Assembly (NCBI RefSeq): GCF_001907195.1
Contig: NZ_LVWA01000005.1
Location: 620,001 to 684,000 of the forward strand
DNA: 64,000 nucleotides
Reading direction: 5' to 3'
Source of the DNA: Pontibacter flavimaris
GTDB taxonomy: Bacteria > Bacteroidota > Bacteroidia > Cytophagales > Hymenobacteraceae
Shown here: positions 8,260-17,157 of the stretch, piece by piece
Layout: every line of letters starts with the position of its first letter
Numbering within the stretch: position 1 is the first letter of the stretch
The notes under the pieces: model-generated
What the model was told of the DNA's origin: nothing
Databases searched by the model: none
Seen by the model: only the letters and a program-made list of their open reading frames with translations
Position numbers and translations under genes: made by a program

Positions 8260-8814
8260 TACATTTAGAAAATTCATTTCCTCTTTTGATTCTTTTATAC
8301 TTTGCTCTGGTGCATCCGGGGCTATCGTTTTGATAACGCGGGCCGGGTTCCCTACCACAATAGAGTTGTCCGGAATATCCTTTACCACAACCGAGCCCGC
8401 GCCGATTTTAACGTTATTGCCTACCCGTACCTCTCCAATGATGCAAACGTTGGAGCCGATTTCCACATTATCGCCAATGATGGGAGAGCCGGAGTAAGAG
8501 CCGTCCGCCTTGCGGATGTTACCCAGCGTGGTGCAGTGCCTGATAAAGCAGTTCTTACCGATAATGGAGCACCCATTTACCACCAGCGCCTGGCCGTGGC
8601 CTATCACCAGCCCGGGGCCCACGGTGGTCCAGTGGGGCAGTTCTATACACAAGATCCACTCGACAAAAACCTTGTAAAAAGCGAGGTAAGGGAGCCAGAT
8701 GACTCGGATTAACTTGCTGATGGAGGCAGGGCGGGCAAGGCGGAAAAGCACCATCACGAGCCTGCCCTTAAGGTTGCCCTTGTTGGCGGCCCAATCCTGA
8801 AAGATATAAGACAT
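8257..8814 (-). CDS. Serine acetyltransferase-like hexapeptide-repeat protein
   Basis: A 185-residue acyltransferase with a left-handed beta-helix. Hexapeptide-type repeats run from about residue 65 to 155 (VGPGLVIGHG, IIGKNCFIRH, VEIGSNVCIIG, VKIGAGSVV), ending in the NPARVIK motif typical of this fold. His in FIRHCTTLG matches the catalytic His region of CysE-like enzymes. The N-terminal helical domain is shorter than in CysE, so it could instead acetylate a surface-polysaccharide sugar. The C-terminal 25 residues are acidic and probably flexible. It stands alone. Confidence 0.75.
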   Translation of the reverse strand: MSYIFQDWAANKGNLKGRLVMVLFRLARPASISKLIRVIWLPYLAFYKVFVEWILCIELPHWTTVGPGLVIGHGQALVVNGCSIIGKNCFIRHCTTLGNIRKADGSYSGSPIIGDNVEIGSNVCIIGEVRVGNNVKIGAGSVVVKDIPDNSIVVGNPARVIKTIAPDAPEQSIKESKEEMNFLNV

Positions 8815-9489
8815 GCTACACTAAGATTAACTGTGAGTTCAGACTTACGGGATTGCCATCGCCGGCGTTGCGCAAGTATAAGCTCAAGTATAGGCTTATG
8901 CCGGGCAACTGCTTCGGTATGCTGACCGGTAAGTATGGCATCTAGTGGATGTATCTGTCCGGTGTTTCGGCACCAGCATCTGGAGTTTAGGATTTCTTCA
9001 TCTGACCCCAAATTTACGAAGCGATACATGTTTGTACTTTGCGTTTACGAAGACATTGCCTATCTTTCCCTTTATTTTAGAGAGCTCCCCTTTATACTTG
9101 CAACTCCAGATCGCGACTGGGCGGCCTGGCTAACGCTGTCTAAACAGAAGGATTTAATACCACTTACTATGGTCATTTGTAAGGAGATATGTGTTAGAGT
9201 GCATCCAGGATCATACAGTAAAAAGAACGTGTGATCTATTCAGTAACAGTAGCCAGATGCTGGAAGGAAGTATGGGATAGCTGCGTTTTATACTTGTGTT
9301 TTCGTTAATGCAATTTTTAACAGCTGCTGTTTGGGCAGTAATCTAATAGCTCATACTTTGAGCGATACTGTAGCACCGGTATTTTAAGTATAAACGCAAC
9401 ATAGCGAGCGTGATATTCTAAAAAGGCCTGCAATTACTGCGATACTCAAATCGTATGGGATGCAGCCTGTAACTTGTGATTCAATTCAG
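8815..9489. other. 675-nt gap without a recognised gene
   Basis: Short ORFs here (for example 8935-9234) lack family features and look like chance. The stretch holds several AAGTATA/TATACTT motifs, including a close pair at 8874 and 8886. It is the leader of the glycosidase cluster and probably contains its promoter, but no convincing promoter was identified. Confidence 0.5.
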
Positions 9490-11193
9490 ATGAAATTAAT
9501 TTTTCTCGCATCGGCCCTGCTGAGCCTGGTGCTGACTACGCAGCCGCTCCTGGCGCAGCAACAGGAGAATGCTGCCTGGGCCAGCCTCAAAAAGCCTGTG
9601 AACGTGAGTTTTGCCGACAGCGATACCCGCTATGCCCAGGACCAGGTGCCCGAAGTGCCCCTGCAGGATAAGTGGGAAACAGTTGCCTGGAAAGGAGAGA
9701 AGATCCACACGCAACTGCTGGTGTGGGCGGGCCGGGAAGTGCCGCAACTGCGCGTAAGTTTTACTGAGCTAAAAGGCCAAAAGGGAAGCCGCATCACCGC
9801 CGACAACATCTCAGCTGGCTTTGTGCGCTATGTGATTACGGATGAGTTCGGCCAGGGCTGTGGCTACCGTAAGCCGGAGGACTTCGATTCCTCGCTGGTA
9901 GCAGACCTGATCGACACAGCCACCGTAACGGCCCTGGCAGCTAACACCGTGCAGCCCGTCTGGCTAAGCATTTCCGTGCCACGCGGCACACCCGCCGGCA
10001 CGTATAAAGGTACCGTTACCCTGTATGCCGCAAAGGCTTATAAAATGCGGGTGACACTGACCGTGCAGGAACGCGAGCTGCCAGCTCCCGATCAGTGGGC
10101 CTTTGACCTGGACCTGTGGCAGCACCCGGCCGCCATTGCCCGTGTGCACGAGGTGCCGCTCTGGAGCGAGGAGCATTACGCCCACATGAGGCCCTATTAT
10201 ACCATGCTGGCCGCCGCCGGGCAGAAGAACATTACCGCCAGCATCATCGACGAGCCCTGGAACCACCAAACCTACGACGATTTCCCGAGCCTGATCAAAT
10301 GGTCCCGCAAAAAAGACGGCACCTGGGCCTACGACTACAGCCTCTTCGACGAGTATATCTCCTTCGTGATGTCCTGCGGGATAAAGGAACGCATCAACTG
10401 CTATACCATGGTGCCCTGGAAGATGGCCTTTACCTACTTTGACGAGGGCACCGGCCAGGATTCCGTGTTTACAGGAAAGGCAGGCACTCCGGCGTACAAC
10501 GCTTTCTGGGGAGCCTTCCTGCGCGATTTTGCCCGACACCTGAAGGCGAAAGGCTGGTTTTCTATTACCTCTATTGCCATGGATGAGCGGCCGCTGGCCG
10601 ACATGCAGGCCGTGATCAGCCTGCTGAAAGAGACAGACCCGGAATGGAAAATAGCCCTGGCCGGTATCTACCACCCGGAGATCGAGCAGGATATCTTTGA
10701 CTACAGCATTGCCTCCAAATGGAAATTCGGGGAGCAGGTGCTGCAGCGGCGCAAGGCCAATGGCATGCCCAGCACGTTTTATACCAGCTGCGAGGAGGCA
10801 CATCCCAACGGCTTCACTTTCTCGCCCCCGGCAGAGCATACCTGGATAGGCTGGTATGCGGCAGCACAGGGCTTTACCGGCTACCTGCGCTGGGCCTACA
10901 ACAGCTGGGTGGAAAACCCTGCCCAGGACAGCAGGTTCAGAGCCTGGCCAGCCGGCGATACTTACCAGGTATACCCGGGGCCGCGCACGTCCATCCGGTT
11001 TGAAAAACTGGTGGAGGGGATTCAGGATTTCGAGAAAATACGCCTGCTCCGGGAGGAGTTCTCGCGCACCGGAAACCAGGCCGGCTTAGAGAAACTGGAC
11101 ACCATATTAGCCGCCTTCGAGCTGGAGAAACTGGACAGCAACTCAGCAGCAGCGATGGTCAGCAAAGCAAAGGCATCCCTTCATCAGCTCTAA
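9490..11193 (+). CDS. GH123-like exported glycosidase (DUF4091)
   Basis: A 567-residue exported protein of the DUF4091/GH123 type; characterised GH123 enzymes are beta-N-acetylgalactosaminidases. The start at 9490 is chosen because MKLIFLASALLSLVL...LLAQQ is a clean signal peptide; the longer ORF from 9460 would bury it. A beta-sandwich N-terminal domain (to about residue 195) precedes a TIM-barrel. The adjacent acid pair Asp365-Glu366 in SIAMDERPL matches the Asp-Glu pair used by GH123 enzymes for substrate-assisted catalysis. The C-terminal GYLRWAYNSW...GPRTSIRFEKLVEGIQD region (two separate stretches) is typical of DUF4091. It is the first gene of a three-glycosidase run. Confidence 0.8.
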   Translation: MKLIFLASALLSLVLTTQPLLAQQQENAAWASLKKPVNVSFADSDTRYAQDQVPEVPLQDKWETVAWKGEKIHTQLLVWAGREVPQLRVSFTELKGQKGSRITADNISAGFVRYVITDEFGQGCGYRKPEDFDSSLVADLIDTATVTALAANTVQPVWLSISVPRGTPAGTYKGTVTLYAAKAYKMRVTLTVQERELPAPDQWAFDLDLWQHPAAIARVHEVPLWSEEHYAHMRPYYTMLAAAGQKNITASIIDEPWNHQTYDDFPSLIKWSRKKDGTWAYDYSLFDEYISFVMSCGIKERINCYTMVPWKMAFTYFDEGTGQDSVFTGKAGTPAYNAFWGAFLRDFARHLKAKGWFSITSIAMDERPLADMQAVISLLKETDPEWKIALAGIYHPEIEQDIFDYSIASKWKFGEQVLQRRKANGMPSTFYTSCEEAHPNGFTFSPPAEHTWIGWYAAAQGFTGYLRWAYNSWVENPAQDSRFRAWPAGDTYQVYPGPRTSIRFEKLVEGIQDFEKIRLLREEFSRTGNQAGLEKLDTILAAFELEKLDSNSAAAMVSKAKASLHQL

Positions 11194-11213
11194 GTATAGC
11201 AAGTATAAGTATA
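11192..11213. repeat. Three AAGTATA copies between GH123 and GH27 genes
   Basis: AAGTATA occurs at 11192, 11201 and 11207, with AGTATG following. The first copy overlaps the stop codon of the GH123-like gene. Confidence 0.75.
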
Positions 11214-11295
11214 GTATGCCGTGCGTATCAGCAGGACTTCAAGTTATAAACCAAGCATAATCTTTATTACAGTTTAACCGAGCGTTAGTACCCTT

Positions 11296-12504
11296 ATGAG
11301 AAAATTTTTCCTACTTTTTGTTTTTAGCCTTTATGTGTGCGCTGCTTCGGGCCAGCAGCAGAAGACCTTAGCCCCCACGCCCCCAATGGGCTGGATGACC
11401 TGGAATTTCTTTGCTGATAACATCCACGAGAAGGACATCCGGGAGATGGCGGACGCGATGGTGGCCACAGGTATGGTGGAGGCCGGCTACGACTACATCT
11501 TCATCGACGATGGCTGGCAGGGTGGCCGCGACAACCGCAACAACATCATTGCCGACCCGAAGAAATTCCCCTCCGGGATTAAGGCCCTGGCCGAGTACGT
11601 GCACGGCAAAGGCATTAAACTCGGAATCTATTCTGATGCGGCGCAACTCACCTGCGCGGGCTACACGGCCAGCCTGGGCTTTGAAGAGCAGGACGCCAAG
11701 ACCTTCGCCTCCTGGGACATCGACTACCTCAAGTATGACTACTGCCATGCGCCCAAGGACTCGGCCACAGCCGTGGAGCGCTACACCAAAATGAGCGAGG
11801 CCCTGCGCAAGAGCGGCCGTGATATTGTGTTCGGTATCTGTGAGTGGGGCCAGCGCGAGCCATGGCACTGGGCCGCCGAAGCCGGCGGGCACCTGTGGCG
11901 CACCACCTACGACGTGCGCGATAAGTGGAAGAACCTGAGCGATCAGGAGAACGCGGAAGGAATCATCGACATTCTGGACATTAACGCGGAACTGCATGCC
12001 TATGCCGGCCCTGGCCGTTGGAACGATGCCGACATGCTGGTGGTAGGGCTTTACGGAAAACCGGGGCCTTCCGGCGACCTGGGTGGAATTGGCATGACCG
12101 ATACCGAGTACCAGAGCCAGATGAGTCTCTGGAGCATCATGGCCTCTCCGCTGATCGCCACCAACGACGTGCGTAATATGAATGAGCCCACCAAGCGCAT
12201 CCTACTTAACAAAGAGGTCATCGCTGTGAACCAGGACCCTTTGGGCAAGCAGGCGGAGCGCAAGGTAAAGAACGATACCTGGAACGTGTTTGTGAAGCCG
12301 CTCGAGAACGGCGAGGTGGCCGTGGCCATCCTTAACAGGGATGGAAAGTCAAAAAACTATAGTATAAAATGGGCTGAGCTGGGCCTGGATGGAAAGTATG
12401 AGGTAAGAGACCTGTGGGAGCATAAAACCGTGGGCAAAGGCAAAAGCTGGAAGGGACGCGTACAGTCCCACGAGACAAAGCTATTCCGCCTCAAGAAGAT
12501 CTAA
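11296..12504 (+). CDS. GH27 alpha-galactosidase family enzyme
   Basis: A 402-residue exported enzyme of glycoside hydrolase family 27 (alpha-galactosidase / alpha-N-acetylgalactosaminidase). The signal peptide is MRKFFLLFVFSLYVCAASGQ. The mature enzyme opens with TPPMGWMTWN, then YIFIDDGWQ. The nucleophile is Asp148 in YLKYDYC and the acid/base is Asp206 in WRTTYDVRDKW, aligned by eye to human alpha-galactosidase A. GRWNDADMLVVG follows. A short C-terminal beta domain starts near residue 320. It lies 102 nt after the GH123-like gene and 89 nt before the GDSL-GH20 gene on the same strand, probably one transcription unit. Confidence 0.9.
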   Translation: MRKFFLLFVFSLYVCAASGQQQKTLAPTPPMGWMTWNFFADNIHEKDIREMADAMVATGMVEAGYDYIFIDDGWQGGRDNRNNIIADPKKFPSGIKALAEYVHGKGIKLGIYSDAAQLTCAGYTASLGFEEQDAKTFASWDIDYLKYDYCHAPKDSATAVERYTKMSEALRKSGRDIVFGICEWGQREPWHWAAEAGGHLWRTTYDVRDKWKNLSDQENAEGIIDILDINAELHAYAGPGRWNDADMLVVGLYGKPGPSGDLGGIGMTDTEYQSQMSLWSIMASPLIATNDVRNMNEPTKRILLNKEVIAVNQDPLGKQAERKVKNDTWNVFVKPLENGEVAVAILNRDGKSKNYSIKWAELGLDGKYEVRDLWEHKTVGKGKSWKGRVQSHETKLFRLKKI

Positions 12505-12593
12505 ATTAGCCACTCCTTCCGTTGCTCCGGGGCGCGTGCTGTATAGCCCTGGAGCAGCACTTTCTAAAGCATCATCCTACATTCCTGACAGTT

Positions 12594-15188
12594 ATGCGAA
12601 AGTTCGTTTTCCTACTCCTTTTTTTGTTTCTGGGTAGCGCTTCCTGGGCGCAGGTGAAGCCGGTAAAGCTGGAGGATAATCTTTTCTCCACCTACCATCA
12701 CCAGCGGGCAACGCTTTTCCGCAGCCTGCCCCACACCCCGGGGGACATCATTTTCCTGGGCAACAGCATCAGCGATGGCGGGGAGTGGAGCGAGCTTTTT
12801 GCCGACAGCAGACTGAAAAACCGGGGCATCAGCGGGGATGTTTCCGCCGGGGTGATGCATCGCCTTGATGAAGTGGCGGGCCGGAAGCCGGCCAAAGTGT
12901 TTCTCCTGATCGGGACCAACGACCTGGCGCAAGGTATAGCTCCGGACAGCCTGCTGAAGAATTTGTTTTGGATAGCGGATTACCTGCAGGAGAAAACACC
13001 AGGCACGCAGGTATACATGCAAAGCATCCTGCCGGTAAACGACCAGTTTGGGAAGTTTGGCGGCCATACCCGCAACGGAGAGGTAATCAAGCAGGTGAAC
13101 GCGCAACTACAGGCCAACGCCGGCGCCCATACCTATACTTACCTCGACCTGCATACGCCCTTCTCTGATAATGCCGGGAAGCTCGATAGCAAGTATACCA
13201 ACGATGGCCTGCACCTGAACGGAGACGGTTATATGTTCTGGAAGCACCTGGTTTACGACGAGGTGTTTGACCTGGAGCCGAAGCCGGCGGTACTTCCCGC
13301 GCCCCAGCAATTGGAATGGACGGAAGCCGCTTTCCCGCTGTACCGGGTCCGCAGCATTGTGGTGCAGGAGGAGGGCTTGCGCGTAGAGGCCGAGCGTCTC
13401 AAAAGTATACTTGCCGAGCGCGGGCTGGCGGTACAGATCAAGCCAAAGGCTGTTGCTGGGGAGCCGCACATCGCGCTGGCGCTTGCTAAAATCGAGGCAC
13501 CGCACCAGGCAGAAGAAGCCTATGCCCTGGAGGTAACTAAGGAGAAAGTGCAGCTGCAGGCTAACACGGCACACGGCATCTTTAATGGCCTGCAGACGCT
13601 TACCCAACTGATGCGCGACGGGACTTTCATACCTGGTGGTAAGATACTGGACTGGCCGGCTTTTGGCTGGCGCGGCTACATGGTGGACGTGGGCCGGAAT
13701 TTCCAGACGATGGAGATGCTCAAAGAGCAGATCGATGTGATGGCAAAGTATAAACTGAACATCTTCCACTTCCACCTGACCGAGGACATTGCCTGGCGGC
13801 TGGAGGTGCCGCGCTACCCGCAACTGACTGCCCCCGAGCACATGATGCGCAACAAAGGCGCCTACTATACGGTGGCCGAGATGCAGGAACTCATCCAGTA
13901 CTGCAAGGACCGCTACATTACGCTGGTGCCCGAAATTGATATGCCGGGCCACAGTGCCGCCTTTACCCGGGCCATGGGCGTGGACATGCAGAGCGAAGAA
14001 GGGCTGGCCTACCTGAAAAACATCCTCAATGACTTTAGCGATACCTACGATGTTCCTTATGTGCACATTGGAGGCGATGAAGTGAAGATCACCAATCCGG
14101 ATTTCCTGCCCCAGGTAACAGCCTGGCTGCATGAGCGGGGGAAAAAAACCATTGGATGGGATCCGGGGGGCAACCTGGACCAGGCAACTATCCGCCAGCT
14201 TTGGATGAAAGAGGGCGCCACCAACCCGGATCATACCTACATCGAATCCCGCCACCTCTACCTCAACCACATGGATCCGCTGGAAGCTGTGACGACCATT
14301 TTCAGCCGCCAGTTCGGGGATCGTGTGGAGGGCGACGGTAAGGTGCTGGGCGCTACGCTTTGTGTGTGGAATGACCGCAACGTGCTGCAGCAGGAGGATG
14401 TGCTGCGCCTGAATCCGGTTTATCCGGGCATACTGGCCTTTGCCGAGCGCAGTTGGAAAGGCGGCGGCCATCCTGGCTGGATCACCAATATCCCGGTAAG
14501 CCAGCCGACGCGCGTGCAGGAGTTCCAGGAGTTTGAGCGCAGGCTCACGGATCTTCAGGCGTCTTATTTTAAAGATATGCCTTTCCCGTACGCCGCGCAG
14601 GCGGATATCTCCTGGAAATTGTTTGGGCCCTATAAAAACAAAGGGGATTTGTCAGCCACTTTTGCCCCTGAAAAGAAGGGGTTTAAGGGCAGAAAGCCAG
14701 ATGCCCAGGCGGTGGGGGGCACCGTGGTGCTGCGCCATTTCTGGGATCCGCTCGTGAGGGGCGTGCTGGAGAAACCAGCGGAAAACACCACCTGGTACGC
14801 CACCACCCGGTTCTGGAGCGAAACAGACACCACCGGGCACTTTTGGATTGGTTTCCAGGACTTGTCACGCTCCTACAACTCCGACACCCCAGCCAGTGGT
14901 ACGTGGGACGACAGGGGCAGTGTCCTTTTCCTGAACGGTAAGCTTGTAACGCCGCCGATGTGGAAGCGCGCCGGGCAGAAAGGAAATGCCGAGATCCCCC
15001 TTCTCGACGAGGGGTATTCTTACCGGGAGCCTGTAGCTTTGCCGGTGAAGAAGGGCTGGAACACCGTTCTTGTAAAGCTGCCGGTGGGTAGTTTAAAGGG
15101 CAAGGACTGGCAGAACCCTGTGAAGTGGATGTTTACCTTCGTTCCTGTAGACTTTAAAGGGAGAAAGCCCATGGGTGACATCCTGTAA
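12594..15188 (+). CDS. GDSL esterase-GH20 beta-hexosaminidase fusion
   Basis: An 864-residue exported two-enzyme fusion. The start at 12594 (MRKFVFLLLFLFLGSASWAQ) gives a proper signal peptide; the ORF could extend to 12522 but those residues look non-coding. Residues about 30-225 form an SGNH/GDSL hydrolase: Ser58 in FLGNSISDG, the GTNDLA block, and the DGLHLNG Asp/His block. Residues about 240-345 resemble the GH20 accessory domain. Residues about 350-630 form a GH20 catalytic barrel with Asp495-Glu496 in HIGGDEV. The C-terminal 200 residues are probably a beta-sandwich. The combination suggests deacetylation or deacylation coupled to removal of a terminal HexNAc (inference). Confidence 0.87.
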   Translation: MRKFVFLLLFLFLGSASWAQVKPVKLEDNLFSTYHHQRATLFRSLPHTPGDIIFLGNSISDGGEWSELFADSRLKNRGISGDVSAGVMHRLDEVAGRKPAKVFLLIGTNDLAQGIAPDSLLKNLFWIADYLQEKTPGTQVYMQSILPVNDQFGKFGGHTRNGEVIKQVNAQLQANAGAHTYTYLDLHTPFSDNAGKLDSKYTNDGLHLNGDGYMFWKHLVYDEVFDLEPKPAVLPAPQQLEWTEAAFPLYRVRSIVVQEEGLRVEAERLKSILAERGLAVQIKPKAVAGEPHIALALAKIEAPHQAEEAYALEVTKEKVQLQANTAHGIFNGLQTLTQLMRDGTFIPGGKILDWPAFGWRGYMVDVGRNFQTMEMLKEQIDVMAKYKLNIFHFHLTEDIAWRLEVPRYPQLTAPEHMMRNKGAYYTVAEMQELIQYCKDRYITLVPEIDMPGHSAAFTRAMGVDMQSEEGLAYLKNILNDFSDTYDVPYVHIGGDEVKITNPDFLPQVTAWLHERGKKTIGWDPGGNLDQATIRQLWMKEGATNPDHTYIESRHLYLNHMDPLEAVTTIFSRQFGDRVEGDGKVLGATLCVWNDRNVLQQEDVLRLNPVYPGILAFAERSWKGGGHPGWITNIPVSQPTRVQEFQEFERRLTDLQASYFKDMPFPYAAQADISWKLFGPYKNKGDLSATFAPEKKGFKGRKPDAQAVGGTVVLRHFWDPLVRGVLEKPAENTTWYATTRFWSETDTTGHFWIGFQDLSRSYNSDTPASGTWDDRGSVLFLNGKLVTPPMWKRAGQKGNAEIPLLDEGYSYREPVALPVKKGWNTVLVKLPVGSLKGKDWQNPVKWMFTFVPVDFKGRKPMGDIL

Positions 15189-15249
15189 TAAGGTGTTTGA
15201 GAAAGGCGTTTCGGCCTTTCGGGTCCGAAACAGAATTACTGTAGAATGT

Positions 15250-15286
15250 AGACCTCCAATGCACCTGTGTTGGAGGTCTTCTTTTT
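15250..15286 (+). terminator. Rho-independent terminator after the glycosidase cluster
   Basis: A 10-bp stem AGACCTCCAA/TTGGAGGTCT (15250-15259 with 15270-15279) is followed by TCTTTTT. It lies 62 nt downstream of the GH20 stop. Confidence 0.8.
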
Positions 15287-15574
15287 CCCACTGATTGACC
15301 CCAACCTGCACTGTGGACCAAAGGAAGAACTAAGGACCTTTTTCCTCGTTTGAGTTTATAGGTAATCAACCTAACATGTTATAACAAATTGCCAGTTGGT
15401 AAGGGCCGTAAGGCAATACAGAGAATCCGGGAGGAAATAAAGATAAGCGACTAAGGAATCCGTTTGACATAAGCAGTACCTCTTAAACCAGCAGTCTTTA
15501 CGATTCCTAAGGCAGGCAGTTGAATTAACAGGAATGCAGCGCACCGTATTGACAGACGATTAAAATCTAACGCT
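15287..15574. other. Intergenic leader of the SDR gene
   Basis: About 290 nt of moderately AT-rich sequence with no ORF of note. It presumably carries the promoter for the 15575-19917 gene run. Nothing specific is recognised. Confidence 0.4.
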
Positions 15575-16336
15575 ATGAAAAAACTGGAAAACAAAGTTGC
15601 TATCATCACGGGTGGCGCAGGCAGTATTGGGCAAATCACAGCCAAGTTATTTTTAGAAGAAGGAGCCAAGGTAATGCTGGTCGACCTGAAAAAAGAAGCG
15701 CTTCAAAAGGCAGTCAAAGATCTGGGGAGCGAGCATGTTGCGTACAGTGTTGCCGACGTCTCAAAGGCGGAGGATGTGCAGCGCTATGCGGATGCCACTG
15801 TCAAGGCTTTTGGCAAGATCGATGTGTTTTTTAACAATGCGGGCATTGAAGGGGTGGTAAAACCGATTGCGGAGTATCCTGAGGAAATGTTTGACAAAGT
15901 AATCGCAGTCAATGTAAAGGGGGCTTGGCTGGGAATTAAGTATGTATTACCGCAAATGAATGATGGGGGCAGTATCATCAATACATCTTCGGTGGCTGGG
16001 ATCAATGGAAGTCCTAACGTCAGTGCCTATATCACCAGTAAACATGCCGTAGTGGGGATTATGCGGGCGGCGGCTGTAGAAGCTGCGCCCCGGAAGATCC
16101 GGGTGAATTCGGTACATCCCTCCCCGGTCGACAACCGGATGATGCGCTCCCTGGAGGAGGGCTTTGCGCCTGGCCATGCCGAGGCAGCCCAGAAAGAGCT
16201 GGAGAAAACCATACCGCTGGGCAGGTACGCCACTCCCGAGGAGATCGCGCAAGCGGTTTTGTTCCTTGCCTGCGACGATAGCCGGTTCATTACCGGTACA
16301 ACCATGGTGGTAGATGGTGGGCTAAGCGTTCAGTAA
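15575..16336 (+). CDS. Short-chain dehydrogenase/reductase
   Basis: A 253-residue classical SDR. The Rossmann motif is TGGAGSIG near the N-terminus, with VDL after strand 2 (suggesting NAD(H)), then NNAG at about residue 88. The catalytic Ser is in NTSSVAG and the Tyr-x-x-x-Lys motif is YITSK. The C-terminal sequence TGTTMVVDGG is typical of the family. The substrate cannot be predicted. It starts a same-strand run with an FMN reductase, an MFS exporter and an M20 amidohydrolase, spaced 85, 64 and 18 nt apart, probably a detoxification or catabolic unit. Confidence 0.88.
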   Translation: MKKLENKVAIITGGAGSIGQITAKLFLEEGAKVMLVDLKKEALQKAVKDLGSEHVAYSVADVSKAEDVQRYADATVKAFGKIDVFFNNAGIEGVVKPIAEYPEEMFDKVIAVNVKGAWLGIKYVLPQMNDGGSIINTSSVAGINGSPNVSAYITSKHAVVGIMRAAAVEAAPRKIRVNSVHPSPVDNRMMRSLEEGFAPGHAEAAQKELEKTIPLGRYATPEEIAQAVLFLACDDSRFITGTTMVVDGGLSVQ

Positions 16337-16421
16337 GGATTTAAATTGGCTTACCTCCGAAATGCAACAAGTGATAAATGAATAATTCATAAGTATCCGA
16401 CCTTTTAAAAAGTAGAAATAT

Positions 16422-17093
16422 ATGGAAGGACAGCAAAAAGATGATAGGCAAGGGCAAGTGCGCTTTCTTGTTTTTTCGGCTTCCCTACGAGATAACTCGC
16501 TCAATACAAGACTGGCAAAACTAGCGGCACTTGTCATCGAGAAAAATGGCGGAACCGTCGACTTCGCAAGTATGAGTGAGTTTGACTGCCCATCCTTTAA
16601 CCAGGACCTGGAAGTGGACGGCTATCATCCGGAAGGGGCGGAAGCGTTTCGAAAGAGGATTCTGGCAAACGATGCGTTCATTATTTCATCGCCGGAGTAC
16701 AACGGTTCCATGCCCGGTATTATGAAAAACACGATTGACTGGGCTTCCCGCTTTCGGCCGCAGCCTTTCCATCAACACCACGCGCTGTTGTTGTCTGCTT
16801 CTCCCTCTATGGCCGGGGGGAACCGGGGGCTGTGGTCTCTGAGAATTCCACTGGAGCACCTGGGCACCAGGGTGTACCCTGATATGTTTTCCTTGGCTAT
16901 GGCTCATGAGGCTTTTGACGAGCGTGGGAGCCTGAAGGATAATATATTGGCAAAAAGGTTTGAGGATAACCTGGTCGGTTTCATGAATCTGGTGGAAGCT
17001 TCCAGGCACTATCCTTGTATCAAAAAAGCCTGGGTAGAATTTCTGGGAGAAAAAACGGATAAGGAAACGGAAAGGGTGGAATATGAGGCTTGA
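16422..17093 (+). CDS. NAD(P)H-dependent FMN reductase
   Basis: A 223-residue flavodoxin-like reductase. The FMN-phosphate loop is FSASLRDNSLNTRLA near residue 20. The second flavin-binding motif SPEYNGSMPGIMKN is near residue 90, and SASPSMAGGNRG follows near 130, all typical of NADPH-dependent FMN/azo/chromate reductases. It has no signal peptide. It is co-directional with the SDR gene upstream and the MFS gene downstream. Confidence 0.87.
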   Translation: MEGQQKDDRQGQVRFLVFSASLRDNSLNTRLAKLAALVIEKNGGTVDFASMSEFDCPSFNQDLEVDGYHPEGAEAFRKRILANDAFIISSPEYNGSMPGIMKNTIDWASRFRPQPFHQHHALLLSASPSMAGGNRGLWSLRIPLEHLGTRVYPDMFSLAMAHEAFDERGSLKDNILAKRFEDNLVGFMNLVEASRHYPCIKKAWVEFLGEKTDKETERVEYEA

Positions 17094-17157
17094 TTTTTTG
17101 ATTTCCCTTACCGTTTTAGAGTCAGCTACGTTCATATAAAAAATAAATTATGAGCGT

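Noticed and set aside
9964..10839. Antisense ORF of 291 residues opposite the GH123-like gene
   Set aside because: Shadow of a well supported exported glycosidase.
13107..14471. Antisense ORF of 454 residues opposite the GH20 gene
   Set aside because: It lies wholly inside the strongly supported GDSL-GH20 gene, has no family features, and is rich in His/Val from antisense reading.
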